NCBI GenBank assembly: GCA_052389755.1
Contig: JBQTHP010000013.1
Coordinates: 1 to 18,323, forward strand
Direction of reading: 5' to 3'
DNA length: 18,323 nucleotides
Source of the DNA: JBQTHP01 sp052389755
Lineage (GTDB): Bacteria; Pseudomonadota; Gammaproteobacteria; Steroidobacterales; Steroidobacteraceae
Shown: positions 8,040 to 15,792 of the stretch, piece by piece
Layout of the letters: every line of letters starts with the position of its first letter
Position numbering within the stretch: position 1 is the stretch's first letter
The notes under the pieces: generated by a model
The model's input: only the letters and a program-made list of their open reading frames with translations
What the model was told of the DNA's origin: nothing
Database searches by the model: none
Position numbers and translations under genes: made by a program

Positions 8040-9392
8040 TTACGCGGCGCTGACGGACGGCTCGTCGGGCTCCTCGCGCGACGCGGCGGCTTCGCCGTAC
8101 GCGGCGAGTGCCCCGATCAGCTCGTCCGCGGACTGGAAGCGCGCGTCGCGTGATTTCGCGAGCAGCTTCGTGAGCAGCGGCTGCAGCTCCTCGAGCTCGT
8201 GCGGCAGGCGTGGCACGTCCGCATGCACGTGCTGCTGCAGCACCTCGATGGCGGAGCTGCCGGTGAAGGGCTTACGGCCGGTGAGCATCTCGTAGAGGAT
8301 CACGCCGAGGCTGTACAGATCGGTGCGCGGATCGAGCTCTTCGCCGAGCGCCTGATCGGGGCTCATGTAGTAAGGCGAGCCCCGCAGAACGCCCGTAGCC
8401 GTGCTGCCGTGCGCTCCTCCCACCACGATGCGGGCGAGTCCGAAGTCTATGAGGACCACGTCGTCGTTCTCGCGGAGCATGACGTTCGGCGGCTTCAGAT
8501 CGCGATGCAGGATGCCCGCATCGTGCACCACCTTGAGCGCCCGCGCGATCCGCCCGAGGCAGCGCAGCGCCTCGGCCGGCGAGAGCCCGAGCTGAATCCG
8601 CGTCTTGAGATCCCCGCGCGGGAAGTACTCCATCGCGAGGTACTCGCGTCCCTCGTGCATGCCGTAGTCGTAGATCTCCACGATCGCCGGGTGATAGATC
8701 GCGGAGATGGCCGTGTACTCGCGCGCGAGCAACTGGTGATCTTCGTGCTCGCCCCGCTTGCCGCGACTCACCTTGAGCGCAACGTCGTGCCCGAGAGCTT
8801 CGCTCTCGGCGAGATACACCCTGGCCTTTTCCGACTCGCCGATCGTTCGCCTGATCGTGTACTGGGGGATGAGATCGCGAACCTCGTCGGTCACCGTCAG
8901 GCTGAGCGAGCGCTCGATCGGATCCTGCTCGGCTGCTCCGGCATCGACGTCTGCGCGGCTCTCGGCCGCCGCCGCCGCGAGCGCCGTCGCGCGCTCGATC
9001 GTGCGCAGTGCGCAGAGCACCGCCGTCTTCAGCCGCTCGTGCGTCAACAGGCGTTTCGGCAGGTAGTCGAGAGCGCCGAGCTGCAGCGCGCGCACCGCGG
9101 TGAGCTCGTTGCCGTCCTCGGCGATGGCGATGACCGGCGGGAAGTCCTCGCGATCGCGCAGATCGCGGAGCCACACGAGCCCTTCGGACTGCGGATCCTC
9201 GGGACTCTCGCCGAACGGCGAGGCGAGAACGAGCAGGGTGCAATCCTTGCGCGTCAGCCCGCGATAGGCGCGCCGGAACCAGTCGGTATCGAGCACGCTG
9301 ATGATCGCGTCCGGACACAGTGCGCCCAGGTGGTGGCGCAGCCACTCGCCGTACTCGGTGTTGCGAACGACGATCAGAAGACGTGTCTGCAC
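8040..9392 (-). CDS. Ser/Thr protein kinase with N-terminal pseudo-receiver domain
   Basis: This 450-residue soluble Hanks-type kinase is fused to a receiver-like module. Residues 1-130 have the alternating fold of a receiver and keep the late Lys (K113 in LDYLPK). They lack the N-terminal acidic pair, and the acceptor Asp position reads LASPFGE, so phosphorylation there is unlikely. Residues 178-430 are the kinase: a loose Gly loop (IGESEKARV, 184-192), K207 in VALKV, E225, HRDLKPPN at 296-303 with D298, DFG at 316-318, SPD in place of APE at 344-346, and DLYSLGVILYEMLTG near 358-372. The catalytic residues are all present. No membrane segment or PASTA domain follows. The GTG start lies 7 bp after the TonB-domain gene, so the two form a unit. 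Confidence 0.92.
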   Translation of the reverse strand: MQTRLLIVVRNTEYGEWLRHHLGALCPDAIISVLDTDWFRRAYRGLTRKDCTLLVLASPFGESPEDPQSEGLVWLRDLRDREDFPPVIAIAEDGNELTAVRALQLGALDYLPKRLLTHERLKTAVLCALRTIERATALAAAAAESRADVDAGAAEQDPIERSLSLTVTDEVRDLIPQYTIRRTIGESEKARVYLAESEALGHDVALKVSRGKRGEHEDHQLLAREYTAISAIYHPAIVEIYDYGMHEGREYLAMEYFPRGDLKTRIQLGLSPAEALRCLGRIARALKVVHDAGILHRDLKPPNVMLRENDDVVLIDFGLARIVVGGAHGSTATGVLRGSPYYMSPDQALGEELDPRTDLYSLGVILYEMLTGRKPFTGSSAIEVLQQHVHADVPRLPHELEELQPLLTKLLAKSRDARFQSADELIGALAAYGEAAASREEPDEPSVSAA

Positions 9393-9399
9393 GTTCGGA

Positions 9400-11328
9400 T
9401 CATTCCAGCGTGAATCGGATGCGCACGCGGGCGCGCTGCTCGGCGGGCGCTCCGTCGTGGACCACGGGGCGATAGCGCCATTTGCGGACTGCGTTCACGG
9501 CCGCCGCATCGAATACGCCCGCGGGCTCGGATTTCACGACGGCGACGTTTCCCACGGATCCGTCCGCTCGGACGGTGAACTCGAGCTGCACCGAGCCGTT
9601 GCTTTCCCGCTCGCGCGCGTCATCCGGATAGCGCGGCGCGACGTAGCGCAACCGCTGCAACGCGCTCTCGTCCACTACCGCGCTCGCACGTCGTGCACCT
9701 GTGATCTCCTTTTCGAGTGCCACCGCGTCCGCCTCCGGCGCGCCGGCCGCGCGCGCCTCGAGGAGCCATGCGTCGGCCGCGGCGTAATCCGCGCGTGCGA
9801 CCGCGGCGAGGCCCTCGGCGAGCACGCCGTTCGCGAAGCTCTGTCTCGCAGCCTTGGTCGACGAATGGTCTGCGTCGATGGCCGCGAGCTGTCCGAGCCA
9901 GTATTTCGCGCTGTCGTCCGCGGGCTCGAGAAGGCGATCCTCTCCGAGGCGCCTCGTGAAATTGGCCGCGAGACGGGACAGCGTGGCCGACCGCGCCGCG
10001 CCGCGGGCGCGCTGCAACTCGCGACGCAGCTGGCCGACGCTGGCGCGGTCCGCGCCCGCTTCATCGGCGGCGTCGAGCCACTGCTCGCCTGCCGGGAGGT
10101 CGTTCGCAGCCAGCGACGCGCGCGAGCTCTGGAGCAGCCGCTGTGCGAACGAACGCTGCGCGGCACGCACCGCCTCGGCGTCGGGCGCGAGCGTGTGCGC
10201 AGACTGGATGAAGAAGCGTGCGTTGTTCTGCGCGGGCTCGATGAGTGCACCCGCCGATGCGCGCTCCTCGGCCCTGCGCAGAAGGGCCGCAACCTGCTCT
10301 TCGACTTTGCGTTGCTCGAGCTCGCGGCGCGTTTCGGCCACGAGCGTCGAGCTGCCGGTGCCGGCAGCGCCTTCCAGCACGCCGATGGCGGCTTCGACGT
10401 CGCCGCTGGCGGCGGCCTGGCGCGCTCGCGTGAGCAGAGCGCGTTCCCGCTCCTTGCCGATCTGTGCCGTGAGGAATGCCACCCGCACGTCGTCGGGCCG
10501 CAGCGCGCGTGCGTCCGCGGCGAGACGCTCGGCGTCGGCGATGCGCTCGGCCACGAGTGCCTGTTCGCCTTCCGCGAGCAATTGTTCGAGCTGTGCGGAG
10601 TCGACGTCGGGCTCGATCGGAGCCGCCGCAGCCGGCCGAAACTTCGCCGTACTAACCGAAGCCGACGCGCCCGGACCGTCGGCTGCATCACGGAAGAACC
10701 CTAGCCACACTCCGACACCAGAGGCGAGAAGCACCGCAGCGATGCCGCCGATCAAGAGCGGTTTCACGGGCAGCCGCGTCGCGCTGCCCGCGATCGGCAC
10801 CGTAGCAGCGGGCGGCGGCCCGACATGCTCCTGATCGTGGCGCCGCCAGGCCGCATCGACGAATGCCCTGACGCGCTGCTCGGAGACCGGTTTGTGCAGG
10901 AACCGGTGCACGGTGCCATTCGTGATCTGCGCGGCGAGCAGACCCTGATCGCGTGCATCGCCCGCGACGACCAGTACCAGGTCGGGGAACTGCGTCGCAA
11001 GCCTGTGGGTGAGATCGGTGATCGGACTCGTTGCGGCGGCGGCATCGATCACGGCCACACCCGCACGCCCTGCGGCGAGATGATTCGCGAGGGCGGTCTC
11101 CGACGCGATCGTCGAGACGTCGTGGCCGGCCGAGACGCTGAGCACCGTTTGCAGCAGCGTCCGGTCGCGCGAAAAAAGCGCGAGGCCTTCGGAAACCGGT
11201 ACGCGCGCACGCGCCAGTTCGCGGGCGGGCGCCCGATCTGCCGGTGTGCGATGCGCGGTGTTGGGCAAGCTCATGAGCTCCGCTGGGGCGGACGGATGGG
11301 TGCCGGCCGGATCATACCGGGGGTCCAT
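9400..11328 (-). CDS. Receiver-like / single-pass membrane / TonB C-terminal domain protein
   Basis: This 642-residue protein has an unusual architecture. Residues 44-160 form a receiver-like domain that keeps D95 (VAVID) and K146 (FLHKPV) but lacks the full acidic pair. A single hydrophobic segment at 188-211 follows, then an Ala/Pro linker, three helical repeats of about 80 residues (262-341, 362-442, 466-546), and a TonB C-terminal domain at 555-642 (RYPDDARERESNGSVQLEF; AVRKWRYRPV). The topology should be N-terminus in the cytoplasm, repeats and TonB domain in the periplasm. The membrane segment lacks the His of true TonB, so ExbB/ExbD coupling is doubtful. An alternative start at 11274 (Met19) has GGAG only three bases away; AGGCGGG supports 11328. 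The kinase gene follows after 7 bp. Confidence 0.85.
   Translation of the reverse strand: MDPRYDPAGTHPSAPAELMSLPNTAHRTPADRAPARELARARVPVSEGLALFSRDRTLLQTVLSVSAGHDVSTIASETALANHLAAGRAGVAVIDAAAATSPITDLTHRLATQFPDLVLVVAGDARDQGLLAAQITNGTVHRFLHKPVSEQRVRAFVDAAWRRHDQEHVGPPPAATVPIAGSATRLPVKPLLIGGIAAVLLASGVGVWLGFFRDAADGPGASASVSTAKFRPAAAAPIEPDVDSAQLEQLLAEGEQALVAERIADAERLAADARALRPDDVRVAFLTAQIGKERERALLTRARQAAASGDVEAAIGVLEGAAGTGSSTLVAETRRELEQRKVEEQVAALLRRAEERASAGALIEPAQNNARFFIQSAHTLAPDAEAVRAAQRSFAQRLLQSSRASLAANDLPAGEQWLDAADEAGADRASVGQLRRELQRARGAARSATLSRLAANFTRRLGEDRLLEPADDSAKYWLGQLAAIDADHSSTKAARQSFANGVLAEGLAAVARADYAAADAWLLEARAAGAPEADAVALEKEITGARRASAVVDESALQRLRYVAPRYPDDARERESNGSVQLEFTVRADGSVGNVAVVKSEPAGVFDAAAVNAVRKWRYRPVVHDGAPAEQRARVRIRFTLE
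9691..9933 (-). repeat. Protein repeat copy 3
   Basis: Residues 466-546 begin LLEPADDSAKYW, contain RQSFANGVL and ADAWLLEARAAGA, and end EKEITGAR. The copy has the same 81-residue length as copy 2. It sits directly before the TonB C-terminal domain and is likely to act as a spacer or protein-binding arm in the periplasm. Confidence 0.65.
10003..10245 (-). repeat. Protein repeat copy 2
   Basis: Residues 362-442 begin LIEPAQNNARFF, contain QRSFAQRLL, and end RRELQRAR. They align without gaps to residues 466-546; I count 27 of 81 positions identical by eye, including EPA, SFA, WL and the AGA turn. This is an internal duplication at protein level; the DNA copies are well diverged. Confidence 0.65.
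10306..10545 (-). repeat. Protein repeat copy 1 (most diverged)
   Basis: Residues 262-341 of the TonB-domain protein resemble the two later copies: an L-x-P-D step near 276-280, a central helix pair ending in a Gly, and a closing RRELEQR. The pattern is TPR-like helical hairpins. This copy aligns less well than the other two, and its boundaries are approximate. Confidence 0.4.
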
Positions 11329-11441
11329 GCCGACGCCCGCCTACGATCGCCCACTCGGGCGGGTCTTGTCGCCAGAAGACGCCGGATTCTGTGAAACCCG
11401 TCATCGAGACGCCGCGGAGGAGTTCGTAGTAGCGTCGCGTC

Positions 11442-12419
11442 ATGGCGGCGCTCGATCCGGGTGCATCGAACGATGCGGCACGTCGCCAGGGACGGGGGGA
11501 CCGGATCGCCGGTCGTGTCGGGCAATTTGTGACCATATCGGTCGCCGCGGCGACTTCTATCGCTGCGTTCGCCCGCACCCATTGGGTAGCCGATCTTGCG
11601 ACGCACTTTCCGTGGCAGTACGCGGCGGCGGCGCTTGCTGCCGGCGCGGCGCTCGCCTGGGTGCGCCGACCTGTCTGGGCGCTGGTCGCGGTCGCGCTGT
11701 TCGCCGTCAACGCATACGACGCGCACGAGGCGCCGTCGCCGGCACCCGTCGTGGCGAGCGGGTCGCAGCCGCTCCGTCTGCTCGTCTGCAACGTGTTTCA
11801 CGCCAACTCCGAGCACGACCGCGTGATCGCGCTCGTGCGTGCGGTGCAGCCGGACGCCGTAGTATTCGTCGAAGTCGATCGACTCTGGGACGAAGCGTTG
11901 CGCGCCCTCGAAGCGGATCTGCCGCATGCGAGCTCCGCCGGTGGGCGCAGGCATGGCTTGCTCGTGCTGTCGCGCTGGCCGATCCGCCAGAAAGAGACGT
12001 TGACGCTCGCGCCGGGAGGCGATCCGTTCGTGCACGCCCGCCTCGACGTGAACGGCCGTCCCCTGGAGCTCATCGGCGTGCACGCGGCATGGCCGCTCGG
12101 TCCCGCCAACTCGCGCATCCGCAACCGGCAGCTTGCGAACCTCGCGACGCTCGCAGCGTCCATGCCGAAACCGCTGCTGATCGCGGGCGACCTGAACGCT
12201 TCACCTTACTCGCCTCACGTCGCCGACCTCCTCGCACGCGGCGGGCTGCGCTCGGCAGCCGGCCGGCGCTGGACGCCCACGTGGCCGACTTTCTTTCTGC
12301 CGGCCGGCATCCAGATCGACGACGTGCTCGTCTCGGGCGACGTCGCCGTCAAGCGGTTCGGGACCGGGCCGGCGGTGGGGTCGGACCATCTGCCGCTGAT
12401 CGCCGATCTGGTGTTTTGA
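11442..12419 (+). CDS. Membrane-anchored endonuclease/exonuclease/phosphatase-family protein
   Basis: This 325-residue protein has hydrophobic segments near 27-45, 58-74 and 78-91, then an EEP-fold hydrolase domain from about 110 to 325. The metal and catalytic residues are all visible: N117 (LVCNVFH), E144 (VFVEVD), H214 (GVHAA), D250 and N252 (AGDLNAS), and D315-H316 (GSDHLP). The family cleaves phosphodiester bonds in DNA, lipids or nucleotides, and the substrate is not predictable here. The membrane segments probably place the active domain in the periplasm, a common layout for EEP proteins. An in-frame stop just upstream makes ATG 11442 the first possible Met. GGAGGAG occurs about 20 bases upstream, too far for a normal ribosome binding site. 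Diverges from the TonB-domain gene. Confidence 0.88.
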   Translation: MAALDPGASNDAARRQGRGDRIAGRVGQFVTISVAAATSIAAFARTHWVADLATHFPWQYAAAALAAGAALAWVRRPVWALVAVALFAVNAYDAHEAPSPAPVVASGSQPLRLLVCNVFHANSEHDRVIALVRAVQPDAVVFVEVDRLWDEALRALEADLPHASSAGGRRHGLLVLSRWPIRQKETLTLAPGGDPFVHARLDVNGRPLELIGVHAAWPLGPANSRIRNRQLANLATLAASMPKPLLIAGDLNASPYSPHVADLLARGGLRSAAGRRWTPTWPTFFLPAGIQIDDVLVSGDVAVKRFGTGPAVGSDHLPLIADLVF

Positions 12420-12492
12420 GGTCCGAGCCTATGGCGCGCGGGGCGCGGTATGCTGGCGGGAACCGATTCTCGAAGGACAGAGTCTGACCGGC

Positions 12493-13461
12493 ATGCCCGT
12501 TTTACGCAGTCTTGCTATCGCAGCGGTCGCGCTGTGCGCGCCCGCCGCCTTCGGTCACGAGACCGTGTCGGGATACCAGAAGAAGGCAGTCGAGGAGTTC
12601 CTCGCGGCGGTCGCGACCGGCAACCCGCAATCCGTCGCGTACGCGATCCACCCGAACGAGCTCGAGGCGTTGCGGACCCGTCTTCTGACGAAGCTGCGCG
12701 ACGAAGCGAAGCGTGGCGAGAGCACGATTCGCGACCGGTTGTTCGGCTCCGCGATGCCGCTCACCGAGATCGAGCGGCTGACGATGATCACGTTCTACTC
12801 GACCCTCGGCAGAAAGCTGCAACTCTCCGGGCGGCTGTACGACGACTTCCGCTACGTAGGTGCGATTCCGGAGAGCGACGACAGGGCGCAGATCGTCGTG
12901 CATGCGCGGGTGCCGCGCGAGCGGGGTACGACGGACAAGGTCGACGTGGTGCACGTCGTAACGATCAAGCGCTACGGCAAGGACTGGAAAGCCGCCGTTC
13001 CGAGCGAGATCGAGGCACAGATCGACGATCTCATGCACGCGCGCCGGCGGGTCGCTGCGGCACAGCCTGCCCAGGGTCCGACGCCGGGTGGCGCCGCAGG
13101 TGCCGGTACGGGCGACGCCGGTGGATCGATAGCCCCCGCGTCGGTGCGCGAGCGTCTTGTCGCAGCGGAGAAAGCCCTGACCGACTCGAAGTGCGAGGAA
13201 TACTACAAGGAGCACATGAGCCCGAACTTCCGCAGGGTGATCTCGAAGAAGGCGCTGGAGGCGCTCATCTCTTCGTGTCAGAACAGCATCGGAAATCGCG
13301 AGATGCTGCTGTCCACCGTGCGCATCGTCCGCGGGCTCGAGCCGCGCTTCGAATACAACGCGAAGCGCGTCGTCTACGACGTCTCCGGCCACGGGCTGCC
13401 GTTCGACAAGTTCGCGCTCGAGTACGTGGACAGGGACAAGAACTGGTTCATTGCCGAGTGA
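12493..13461 (+). CDS. Exported two-domain protein of unknown function
   Basis: I do not recognise the family. The 322-residue product begins with a signal peptide (LRSLAIAAVALCAPAAFGHE, probable cleavage after the Ala/Phe/Gly region near 19-22), so it should be periplasmic. Residues 24-183 form one mixed alpha/beta domain rich in charged helices (KKAVEEFLAAVATGNP; RLTMITFYSTLGRKL). A flexible Gly/Ala/Pro linker covers about 190-214. Residues 215-322 form a second domain with C234 and C262 that could pair as a disulfide, and a strand-rich end (YDVSGHGLPFDKFALEY). Both halves vaguely recall NTF2-like folds, a guess from pattern only. AAGGA lies 14 bases before the ATG, longer than usual. The 3' end overlaps the opposite-strand DegV frame by 88 bp. 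Confidence 0.8.
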   Translation: MPVLRSLAIAAVALCAPAAFGHETVSGYQKKAVEEFLAAVATGNPQSVAYAIHPNELEALRTRLLTKLRDEAKRGESTIRDRLFGSAMPLTEIERLTMITFYSTLGRKLQLSGRLYDDFRYVGAIPESDDRAQIVVHARVPRERGTTDKVDVVHVVTIKRYGKDWKAAVPSEIEAQIDDLMHARRRVAAAQPAQGPTPGGAAGAGTGDAGGSIAPASVRERLVAAEKALTDSKCEEYYKEHMSPNFRRVISKKALEALISSCQNSIGNREMLLSTVRIVRGLEPRFEYNAKRVVYDVSGHGLPFDKFALEYVDRDKNWFIAE

Positions 13462-14756
13462 TCGGACAGGCTGCTGTATTCCTGCACGCCGACGACGAGC
13501 ATCCCCGGTCCGCCGTGCACACCGAGCGCGGTGCCGACGGTCGCGAGCCATGACGACTCGACGTCGGCGAGCGCGCGCGTGATCTCCTCGAGCAGGAGGC
13601 GACCTTCTTCCGGCGCGTTCGCGTGCCCGACGGCAACGCGGTAGCGCACGCCGGCCTTCATGCGCTTGCGGACGAACGCCGCGAACCGTGTGCGCACCGC
13701 GCGCCGGCCGAAGATCACGCCGCCGGGTCCGATGCGGCCGCCGGGCAGGCTCGCGAGGACCGGCGAGAAGTGGAGCACGTCCGCGAGCGTCTTCACGAAC
13801 CGCGGCACCCGACCGCCACGCACCGCGTAGTCGAGCCGGCCGATGAGCGCGTAGGTCGCCGTTCGGGCCACGGCGTCGCGGGTCGCGGCGACGACTTCGA
13901 CACCACTGTATCCGGCGAGCGCACATTCGGCGGCGTACATCGCGATGAGACCCTGACCGAGTGAGGCGTTGCCGGTATCGATGACGGTGACGCGTCCTTC
14001 CGGGATTCGAGCGGCCGCGCTGCGCGCCGCATTGAACGTACCGCTCACGCTCGCGGCGAGGCTGACGGACACCACCGACTCGTAGTGCGAGCACAGAAAC
14101 TCGTACATGCGGCGGAAATCACCCGGCGGCGGCTGCGAAGTCTTTGGATGCTCCGGGTTTCGGGCGAGCTCCGCGTAGAACTCCTCCTGCGACAGCGAGA
14201 CCTTGTCGAGGTAGCTGCGCGTACCGAAATGCACGCGCGCCGGCACGACGTGCAGCTCGAGCCGCTCGAGCACATCGTCCGGGATGTCGGCGGCGGAATC
14301 GGTGACCACGGCAACGCGCTTGCCGCGCGCGTGATGAGCGGCCGCCTGTTGCTTCAGCATGTCGTCCGCTTTCTGCGCCGAAACGGCCCCGAAACGCGCC
14401 GCGACTCGGAATGCTTCCTCGGGATCGTTCGTGTGCAGGTGGATGCGGACCTTGCGGTGCGTGCCGGCGACGACGAGGCTGGACCCGCGTGCGGAGAGCT
14501 GCTCGCGCAGGCGGCGCTGATCGAGCGACTGGCCCGTGATCGCGCACTCCGTGCAGAAGCGGTGCGCCGTGTCGCGTCCGCCGACGGCCATCACCTCATC
14601 TACCGCTTCCTGCGGAGGCATCGCGGCGCCGAGCTCGCCCGTCTCGAGATATCCGCTCATGTCCTCGAGCACGTCGACGAAACCTTGCGCGCCGGCGTCC
14701 ACGACGTCGGCCGCGCGCAGCTCTTCGAGTTGATCCCGCGTCGCGGCGAGGCACAC
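13374..14756 (-). CDS. DegV (FakB-like) domain with FakA-like middle part; intact 3' portion of a broken DAK2-DegV fusion
   Basis: This 460-residue open frame is the downstream part of a FakA-FakB-type fusion. Residues 1-35 are the end of the DAK2 domain (VVDAGAQGFVDVLEDM). Residues 60-136 match the FakA C-terminal region, with FCTEC (68-71), RIHLHTNDP (H106, H108) as likely zinc ligands, and a KADDML tail. Residues 146-427 are a DegV lipid-binding domain: VTDSAADIPDD at 151-161, TSQPPPGDF at 206-214, VSLAASVSGTFNAAR near 231-245, VRGGRVPR at 312-319 and GVHGGPGMLVVGVQEY at 412-427. DegV proteins hold a fatty acid for phosphorylation by FakA. The GTG at 14756 is only the first start-like codon after a frameshift, not a convincing start. 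The last 33 residues lie beyond the usual family end and run into the opposite gene. Confidence 0.8.
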   Translation of the reverse strand: MCLAATRDQLEELRAADVVDAGAQGFVDVLEDMSGYLETGELGAAMPPQEAVDEVMAVGGRDTAHRFCTECAITGQSLDQRRLREQLSARGSSLVVAGTHRKVRIHLHTNDPEEAFRVAARFGAVSAQKADDMLKQQAAAHHARGKRVAVVTDSAADIPDDVLERLELHVVPARVHFGTRSYLDKVSLSQEEFYAELARNPEHPKTSQPPPGDFRRMYEFLCSHYESVVSVSLAASVSGTFNAARSAAARIPEGRVTVIDTGNASLGQGLIAMYAAECALAGYSGVEVVAATRDAVARTATYALIGRLDYAVRGGRVPRFVKTLADVLHFSPVLASLPGGRIGPGGVIFGRRAVRTRFAAFVRKRMKAGVRYRVAVGHANAPEEGRLLLEEITRALADVESSWLATVGTALGVHGGPGMLVVGVQEYSSLSDHSAMNQFLSLSTYSSANLSNGSPWPETS

Positions 14757-15138
14757 ACGCGCGTGCTCGAGGGCGTCGCGCGCATACGCCGCACCGCCCC
14801 GCGCGGCCGCCGCGAAATCGGCCCGGCCCGATCACCCAGGCCGAGGAGGAACTGCGCGAGAATCGCTCCGGAGTTGCCGCGAGCGCCGTCGATCGCGGCG
14901 TCGGCTGCGCGCGTCAGCAATTGCCCCGCATGCCGCGGACGTTCGCGATCGATCACTTGCAAGACGGCGTGCAGCGTCATCGCCATGTTGGTGCCCCCGC
15001 ATCGCCGTCCGGCACCGGGAAGACGTTGATCTTGTTGAGATGATCCTTGCGCGCGAATACCCGGTAGATGCCCGCACGCAGCACGTCGGCAAGCCGCGGC
15101 CCATCGAGCCGCTCGAGCGTCGCGACCGGTCCCCCCAT
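14757..15138 (-). pseudogene. Frameshifted 5' part of the DAK2 (FakA-like kinase) domain
   Basis: The DAK2 domain starts at ATG 15138 (MGGPVATLERLDGPRLADVL) and runs to the metal-binding NVFPVPDGDAG, where the frame is lost. It then hits TGA at 14979-14977. The next frame takes over exactly in register with the motif (TNMAMTLHAV) and gives DGARGNSGAILAQFLLG before failing near 14831-14820. The third frame continues with DFAAAARGGAAYARDAL into the DegV frame. Both slips are +2 or -1. The DAK2 part also seems to lack the EGT-loop region that normally precedes the VVDAG segment. The gene begins 6 bp after gspB, so it was part of that operon. Decay or assembly indels are the alternatives. Confidence 0.75.
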
Positions 15139-15144
15139 TTGCGA

Positions 15145-15789
15145 CTATTGTCTCTGCAGCAGAAAGCGATTGCCGCGAACGGACAGGACGACGCCGTCGG
15201 GGACGATGCTCTCGACGAGCGTGCCGTCGGGCAGCGTGTCACCCTCGCGAACGCGGCGATTGTTGAGGAAAACGAAACGATCGCCGGGGTCGCTCGCGAA
15301 CACGTGCAGATCGAGCCGCAGCTCGGGCAGCGAGGCGCCGGGTGTCGACGCGAGTTGCTCGTACGTCGGCACGCCGAGGTCGGTGCCGCGCGTAACCCGC
15401 CTGGAAGCCGGCGGAGCGGGGCTTTCGGATACGGCGGGCTCGAAATCCTCCGCGATCAGCTCTGATTCCGGCTCGCTCGGCTCCAGGGTCACCTCTTCCT
15501 GTGGCGCGGCGGCCGTCAGTGCGGGCGGCGGCGAGGGTGCCGCGGCGCCCGATTCGATCGGCCCAGCGGTGGCGACGGCAGGCTGCGCGTGCGCGACGCC
15601 CGCCGGAGAGCTTCGCAGCGCGAACCACGCTACGACGCCGAGGTTGACGATCAGCAGCGCGCCAACCGCGATTGCCCAGGCCGGGAAGCGAGCCTTCGGC
15701 GGCGCCACCTTCACTTCGAACAGCGCCGGCCCGCTCTGGCGCTGCCGCTCACCTTCGGACTTCTTCAGCGCATCGAGAATGAACGACAT
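15145..15789 (-). CDS. gspB: GspB, type II secretion assembly partner
   Basis: This 214-residue inner-membrane protein works with GspA/ExeA to bring the type II secretin through the peptidoglycan. It begins with the characteristic MSFILDALKKSEGERQ. It then has one membrane segment at about 36-58, an Ala/Pro/Glu-rich periplasmic linker (62-135), and the GspB C-terminal domain (about 154-212), with LPELRLDLHVFA, RFVFLNNRRVREGD and a closing VRGNRFLLQ. The length is normal. The ATG lies 3 bp after the GspA stop, so the two are made together. The DAK2-DegV gene follows after 6 bp. No core T2SS genes are in the window. Confidence 0.9.
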   Translation of the reverse strand: MSFILDALKKSEGERQRQSGPALFEVKVAPPKARFPAWAIAVGALLIVNLGVVAWFALRSSPAGVAHAQPAVATAGPIESGAAAPSPPPALTAAAPQEEVTLEPSEPESELIAEDFEPAVSESPAPPASRRVTRGTDLGVPTYEQLASTPGASLPELRLDLHVFASDPGDRFVFLNNRRVREGDTLPDGTLVESIVPDGVVLSVRGNRFLLQRQ

Positions 15790-15792
15790 CGA

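Noticed and set aside
8199..10704. Long plus-strand open frames opposite the kinase and TonB-domain genes
   Set aside because: Their products are Arg-rich without motifs, while the minus strand carries complete catalytic and domain signatures.
14977..15138. Programmed frameshifting or a separate 53-codon gene at the start of the DAK2 gene
   Set aside because: There is no recognisable slippery heptamer with a downstream structure, and a second slip follows within 180 bases. Decay or indel errors explain it better.
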